Origin: Blastocystis sp. Blastoise
Lineage: Eukaryota; Sar; Bigyra; Opalinata; Blastocystidae
Assembly (NCBI GenBank): GCA_039096225.1
Contig: JBBPEB010000019.1
Location: 134,501-198,500 of the forward strand
DNA length: 64,000 nt
Direction: 5' to 3'
Part shown: positions 57,753 through 64,000 of the stretch, piece after piece
Numbering within the stretch: position 1 is the stretch's first letter
Layout: each line of letters begins with the position of its first letter
Notes under the pieces: generated by a model
The model's database searches: none
What the model saw: only the letters and a program-made list of their open reading frames with translations
What the model was told of the DNA's origin: nothing
Made by a program: the position numbers and the translations under genes

Positions 57753-58327
57753 TTATATAGTTATTATAGGAGTTTTTGAGGAACTACTTCTCTCACGAAG
57801 AAGATGATCTGGACTTTTAATTTTACGCAATTCTTCTCTATAGAATACAATAGATATTGATTATAAAAAAGAAGAAGAACATTAATAATAGATAATATAT
57901 ATATATATATATATACTTGGTTTGTTTATTGATTCGATAGCTTAGATAACAAACAATAATAAGAACTATCACAAGTATAATACTTGAAGATGCAAATACT
58001 AATGTAAGAATACTGACGCATTCATTGTCATCTTCAACTCCCCACGTGACATGATTATAGATATCTAAGTCACAAGGTCGATGTTTCTCACCAATAAACC
58101 CATCTCCACAAGGAATAGATCCCTGTGAATAAAGAGGAGTTATAGTGTACAGACCCTCAGCATAACAGTAACCGTTTGTAACAGTCATAAAAAGAGTGGT
58201 TGTAATAGATCCAGTAGGATTAGATCCAGTCACTGTATATAATTGTGTTCCATTCGTAGTAACTAATGGTATTCCAGAAATTGAACCTGTCTGTATATTC
58301 AAATGAAGACCTTCAGGAAGACCTATA

Positions 58328-58379
<52 letters not shown>

Positions 58380-60382
58380 ATAATTATATTTAAAAAAACT
58401 TAAAAATTATCACACACTATAATATGAATATAATTATCTAGTTAAGAATATATGCATATATTAAAATACATATAATTTTAATATAATAAAAAACTATGAA
58501 AATAAATAGCTTATTATTCAATAATATATATATATGTTAATATCAAGTATATGAATAGAACAATATACTAGGTTGAATGGAGAATTCTGTAATAATATGT
58601 TTGAAAGTGGGTGTGATTTCATGAACAATATCATATAATGCATATTGATATTGTTGTTGAGGATAATAGAGATCAAAAGGAAGTAAGAGAACACAGTTAT
58701 TAATTTCCTCTTGGAGTTCTAAGCCGTCACATTCCCTACTTTTATATCCTTGATAATCCTCATCACATAATGTATAACTATATTCCCATTCACCTACTGC
58801 TGGATATTTATTTTCTGGAGGACAAATTGAGTTCAAATACTGAGTATAAGCAAAGGAAAACTCAGAGAGATAAAGAGGAGACTCAGAAGTAGAGGTAAAA
58901 CGGATTTGAAGATAGGGGAAAGAAAGAATTCCTTTTGGAGTATCAATATATATAGATCCAACTTGAGATTGTATAAATGTATACTATAAATAGATTATAT
59001 TTATATATGAAGTAATAAACTAATATATATAATATTTATATATGAAATAATATAACTAACATATATAATATTTATATATGAAGTAATAAATTAATATATA
59101 TAATATTTATATATGAAGTAATAAATTAATATATATAATATTTATATATGAAATAATAAACTAATATATATATAATATTTATATATGAAATAATAAAATA
59201 ATATTTATAATATTTATATATAAAATAATATATGAATATATATATAAACATATTAATATACATTTTGAATGGAGATCCAATTGAAATCTTCTTGTTGTTT
59301 TCCATAGAGTTCTAATGATAGATTTTTCGTTTCATTATAGAATTGAATATAAATAGAGTTAAATAGAGAAGGAGTATTTGTTATATAATGAATATTCAAA
59401 CGAATAGAGTTGGATAGGAAAGTAGTATAAGTGAAATAATCATAATCAAATAGATTTTGTATAGGATAGAGTGGATTGATGTCTCCTTCAGTAGTAACAT
59501 TAAATGTATTTAAATATCGAGTTGAAGGATTATAATTCAACGTACAATCCAAATTAAAATATGTATCCAAGAAGAATGTAGAAGTATATAAAAGAATACC
59601 TACAATATTATTCTTCTGTTTTATCGCATTATTCTGTAAACGAACTGTAAAGAAATGCTCTTTTTCTTTATTCTGTTCACTTTCTGTACAATTGTAGGAA
59701 TACACCATTCGACTATTTATATATACATGAACAGACCCCATTGTCACGAAACGGAAGTCAACAGACGAACTCTGAGAAAAATCATTAATATCAAACTATA
59801 GATTATGATTATTATAGTATTATATTATTATAATGTCATTATATTTATTATAATTATATATGAAGAATTAAAAGAGTTGCAGACAAAATAAAATAAACAA
59901 ATAAACAATATATATATATATAATATTAGCATACATTTTGACGGAGATGTATATATTTATTTTGATTTCCCTTGATTATTCCTCCTTTTGTTTGTTTCCA
60001 TGTTTCTACAGAATAATGTTTATCTGTCCAGTTCTCTATAATACTATTTGCTTCTTGATATTTCCATATAGAATTGTATTTCTGGAATGGCATATATGTA
60101 TTAAATGAGAGAGTGAGTTCTTTATTGTTTGTATCTATACTACCACTATAGAGTATAGTCTTAGCATCATTATATAGAGAATAACCACTGGGACTATGAA
60201 GTACTTCCACGTCACTTACAGTAAAGAACAACGTGTAATAACCGTGGGGAAGACATGTAGGATAATAAGCAGTTAAATAATCATCAGAATCATCTATGGG
60301 TCTATATATATATATAAATAGAAAGAATAATATATATATATATATTTATATACAAATAGAAAGAATAATATATATAAGAATA

Positions 60383-60424
<42 letters not shown>

Positions 60425-62527
60425 TCATCATAGGGGTTTTTAATACTATAAGCTTCCCAAACATTTTGACCTGTAGTATCAATTCCATTCTTCATTCCAA
60501 ATCTTATATTTCTCTTCTTATTATTATAAAATAGTTTTAGAGTAACCATACTTTTCTCTCCAATACATTCTTCGAAAGACAATTGGATATTACTCGTATG
60601 ATCCATACCATCTGCAGATGTAGCCGTTACAGTGTAAACGGTTGTTAACGGCATGACTTCCATTCGACCATAGAACACACCATTTGAATTGTCAAACGTC
60701 ATTCCCGTAGGAATATCGGGAGTAATTCTCCAATTATGATAATACATAGAATTTGAAGGATATTGTTTTGATATATATTGTCCTACATAATAAGTAGTAG
60801 TAGAAGGAGTATAAGAGAAAGAAGGATAAGGACCTAATAAAGGAGAACTATATAATTCAATTTCATATATATAAACATATTCTGTAGATAAACTATGGAA
60901 ATTAACAAATCGATATTGATTATATATTCCCGTGGGAGAAGGGTTAATAAAGAAGACTCGTCGTTGAACTGTGTTATCCCATCGAACGTTCTTTCGAACA
61001 TCCAGCGTATTCCATGTATTCTCTTTATTACTGTCTCTCGCTTGTAATGTCCACGAAATAGGTCGAGAATCAGAAGCACGATTATAAGGAGAGAAGAGAG
61101 CATAATGAGTTATTTGAGAATATCTATTTATTGGGTTTATTAGTAGTTAACGTTTATTATTATTTTATATAATGTTTATTTTAATTATATTTAATGTTTT
61201 TAATATTTTATATGTGATATTATTATTATAGTTAATGTTTATTATTATTATATATGTGATATTATTATATTTAATGTTTATTATAATATATATATATATA
61301 TGATATTAATAAGAATACTTATATACTCATCATTAGTAGTATTGAGTTGAATAATAGTATTTGTTGATGAAGAGATCATTACAGAAGTATCATAATTCAT
61401 GTCTATTGCATTTATATAGAGAGGGTCTACTGAGGGAGACAAACATATACGTGTTTCCACTAGGGAAGAAGAGAAGTAAAATATATTTTATAGATTAAGT
61501 ATAATTATTATTATTTATAATACATACTATTTTCAAGATATTTCCAAATCATGTTAAATATATAGTGTTGTTGTATAAGAGAAGAAGAAGTAGAAATATC
61601 AGGGAATAAACCTATAGCAATAGTATTGCTACCTTTATGAAGACAAGACATAGGAAGAAGAATTCTATAATATATATATAATGTAGTATATATAAAGTAT
61701 ATATATAGTATACCTTCTGGGTTGAATCGATTCATAGGATTCTGTTACAGTAGTTATGTCACTAGGAGTAAGAGAAGAATAGAATGAAAATATAGAATTA
61801 CTAGTATCGTATATTTAATATTAATATAGATAATAATAAATATAATAAAATGATAACTTTATATATATAATGAGAAATGATATTAACAGCAACAACAAAT
61901 AAACAAAATAATATATATATACATATATATATACCTCTTCATATTATGTGTAAATACAAGTTGTTCATTAATATAAATAAGAAGGCCACTTTGATATTGT
62001 ATGTAGACTTCAAAGCTTCCTTTCGTAGTCAAATCTCTATCAATAGACACAGTATTTCGGAATAAATGAATTTCATTGGATATATCAATATTCAGTTGAG
62101 TTTTCGTCCAATGAGAATCATCATAGGAGTTTATGTACCAATTAGGATCTAGTTGACCAATTGAATGTTTCCATTCAGTATTATATTCCATTATATATTG
62201 GACTAGAGAATTATATACAGTTATAAACATTATATATACAAGAGAAATCAATAGTATTTAGTCCATATTGATTGAATCGTCCTTTATAAAGTAATATATA
62301 ATTGTCTATTGTTTCTAGGGGATCTGTATGTATAGTAGTATCCTTAGCCATATATAAAGAAATAGAAGAATTTGGAACCCATTTCAATTCTTCTTTATCT
62401 CTATATATAAAAGTGTATCTATATACATGTAAATCTATATAGATATATACTCATAATCATTAAGTTCTAATTGATACATGAGATCTGGGACACAATAATC
62501 ATAATATTGAGTTGACTGTAAAATATA

Positions 62528-62606
<79 letters not shown>

Positions 62607-62607
62607 A

Positions 62608-62663
<56 letters not shown>

Positions 62664-64000
62664 TATATACATTTGATCGTTGAGTTGTGTAGGGATACTG
62701 TGTAATAATATATTGATTTGTCGTTTTATCTTTAATTGAAAATGATTCTGCATATATATAATTACTCAAAGGGAATGATCGAACTATTTTAAGATGGGAT
62801 GCACAATCTATAGGATGAAATAAAACACTTATATATTAAATGATTAATAAAATACATGAATAGAACGATATTATATATATTACATATATTAATACGTATA
62901 ATAATATAATAAATATAATACTAATATACCTTGAATAACATCTATAGAGAGAGTAATAGCAATAGGAGAAGGAGTAGAAGCCGTCAGTGTATAATTTGTG
63001 ATGTCATGAATAGATAAGGGAATTCCTGTGATTCTTCCAGTTTTGGAGTTCAATAGAAGTCCTTCAGGAAGAGAGGGAGTGATAGAAATGTCTGAATAAC
63101 CGTGGAAAGATGGAGTAATAGGAAGTGTTTGAATATGTTTATAGGTATGATAATATGTTTGTGCATAGAGGAATGAAAGAGGTATTTGATTACATGTAGC
63201 TATATATATACCAGATAACATTGTATTTGATCGACCTGAATTAACTATAATATATACATATATAATAGATTATTATGATATATAAATAATGTTGTTATTA
63301 TAGAATAACAATATTAAACTACACATATATCATCATATTAAAAAAGAAAGTCGATATCTATACTTATAGATTTGAATTGTATTTGTCGGTAGGGAAGAAC
63401 ATTACTGTCGATAGGGAATGTACGATTCTTAAGAAGGATAGTATCTGTGTCTCTATAGTCTATCGTTGTCCAATCAGATGCATTTGTGTTTCTGCCAAGG
63501 AATGTGAATGTGAGTGGATTCGCATCAGGATATGTATTTGATATCATTGTATATTGATTTATAGTTATATAACTAGAGAGATGAAAATATAATAATAAGT
63601 AAATATACTAGATAAAAGGAATACAAGAAATATTTAAATGATAAGATAATATGTATAATAAAATATATTTTATATTAAATATTCAAAATATATATTATAT
63701 ATATAAATAATAATAATAAATATACTATTGATTAAGAAGATAGATAGAGACGCCGGTATTCGTGGTTGTGGAAGAATCCCATCCCAAGGAAGTATAGTCG
63801 AAGAGATGTTCTCCTGAAGTCGCCGATGGAAATCCTTCGAATGTATAAGTATCTAATGTATAAGCACATTCTATATATATATATATATAAAGAAAAAATA
63901 GGTAGAAGAATGGTTTTTAGATATAAAGAATTAATAAGAGTAAATACAGAAAAGTAGAATCAATATATAATTCATATGAAATGAATAATAGAATAATAAT
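57753..64000 (-). CDS. Giant surface protein 3, 5' end beyond window
   Basis: Stop TAA at 57753; the gene continues past 64000. The last exon joins NKQT|KEELRKIKSPDH, ending RERSSSSKTPIITI. A TM helix (TLVFASSSIILVIVLIIVCY, about 57960) follows a Cys module (CYAEGLYTITPLYSQGSIPC). Putative-Ig motifs are LHLNIQTGSISGIP (~58290), IPTGMTFDNSNGVFYG (~60690) and LPEGLLLNSKTGRITGIP (~63040). W-rich jelly-roll-like units occur near 62100-62200 (WYINSYDDSHWTKTQ, GLLIYINEQLVFTHNM) and 59690-59745. Unlike giant gene 2 it is cut into many short exons with TA- and AAT-rich introns. Exon edges across the middle were not all resolved. It is paralogous to giants 1 and 2. Confidence 0.75.
58330..58375. repeat. 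(TA)n microsatellite in giant gene 3 intron
   Basis: Alternating TA run directly after a splice boundary (AGACCTATAAATAA..). A similar run lies at 60387-60423. Confidence 0.9.
58985..59250. repeat. ~46-bp tandem repeat in giant gene 3 intron
   Basis: About six units of ATATATAATATTTATATATGAARTAATAAAYTA between coding segments ending near 58980 and starting near 59265. Confidence 0.8.
62543..62662. repeat. (AAT)n microsatellite in giant gene 3 intron
   Basis: About 37 AAT units, interrupted once by ACAAAT, within an intron of giant gene 3. Confidence 0.95.

Overview
This window looks like the nuclear genome of an intron-rich, extremely AT-rich single-celled eukaryote. The signs are very low GC, many short introns (mostly GT..AG, often ending ..TATAG), long (AAT/ATT)n and (TA)n microsatellites, and eukaryote-only genes: a COG1-like Golgi tether subunit, a CENP-S/MHF1 histone-fold protein, cytosolic ribosomal protein uS7/RPS5, and an ER GRP170-type chaperone. 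I cannot name the organism from the sequence. TLDc proteins and large surface proteins with putative Ig (He_PIG-like) repeats would fit several protist groups.

Left third (1-18.8 kb): mobile DNA. Two related Helitrons lie on the minus strand. Copy A (right end 4785, leaving the window at base 1) is decayed. Copy B (6090-17480) appears complete: a 5' TC end, a 3' GC-rich hairpin plus CTAG, and an intact 15-exon Rep/helicase gene. The 5' part of that gene is an array of small phase-1 exons, five of them exactly 72 nt. A third Helitron 3' end in the opposite orientation (ending 4992) and a hAT transposase remnant sit between the two copies. Both copies also carry a divergent exon-like block, a pyrimidine-rich minisatellite and a tRNA-like element. 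A MITE with 63-bp perfect inverted repeats (17975-18766) lies just upstream of a TLDc gene.

Middle (18.8-43 kb): host genes. In order: a T1/BTB-like plus TLDc protein (+), a giant signal-peptide/TM surface protein (-), a COG1-like gene (-), a Cgr1/CCDC86-type nucleolar protein (+), CENP-S (-), RPS5 (+), ribulose-phosphate 3-epimerase (+) and an HYOU1/GRP170-type Hsp70 (+). The COG1/Cgr1 and CENP-S/RPS5 pairs are divergent and share short intergenic regions. RPE contains a 5-nt micro-exon. Several introns in RPS5, COG1 and CENP-S appear to lack the usual GT or AG boundary.

Right third (43-64 kb): surface proteins. A second giant paralogue (+, 43.6-51.5 kb) is followed by two tandem small type-I membrane protein genes (-) with a related upstream element. 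A third giant paralogue (-) runs off the right end. The three giants share Trp-rich jelly-roll-like modules, LPxGLxxDxxTGxIxG motifs, and one C-terminal TM helix with a basic tail, so they are probably cell-surface adhesin- or receptor-like proteins. Exon boundaries were read by eye from translation and splice-site patterns.
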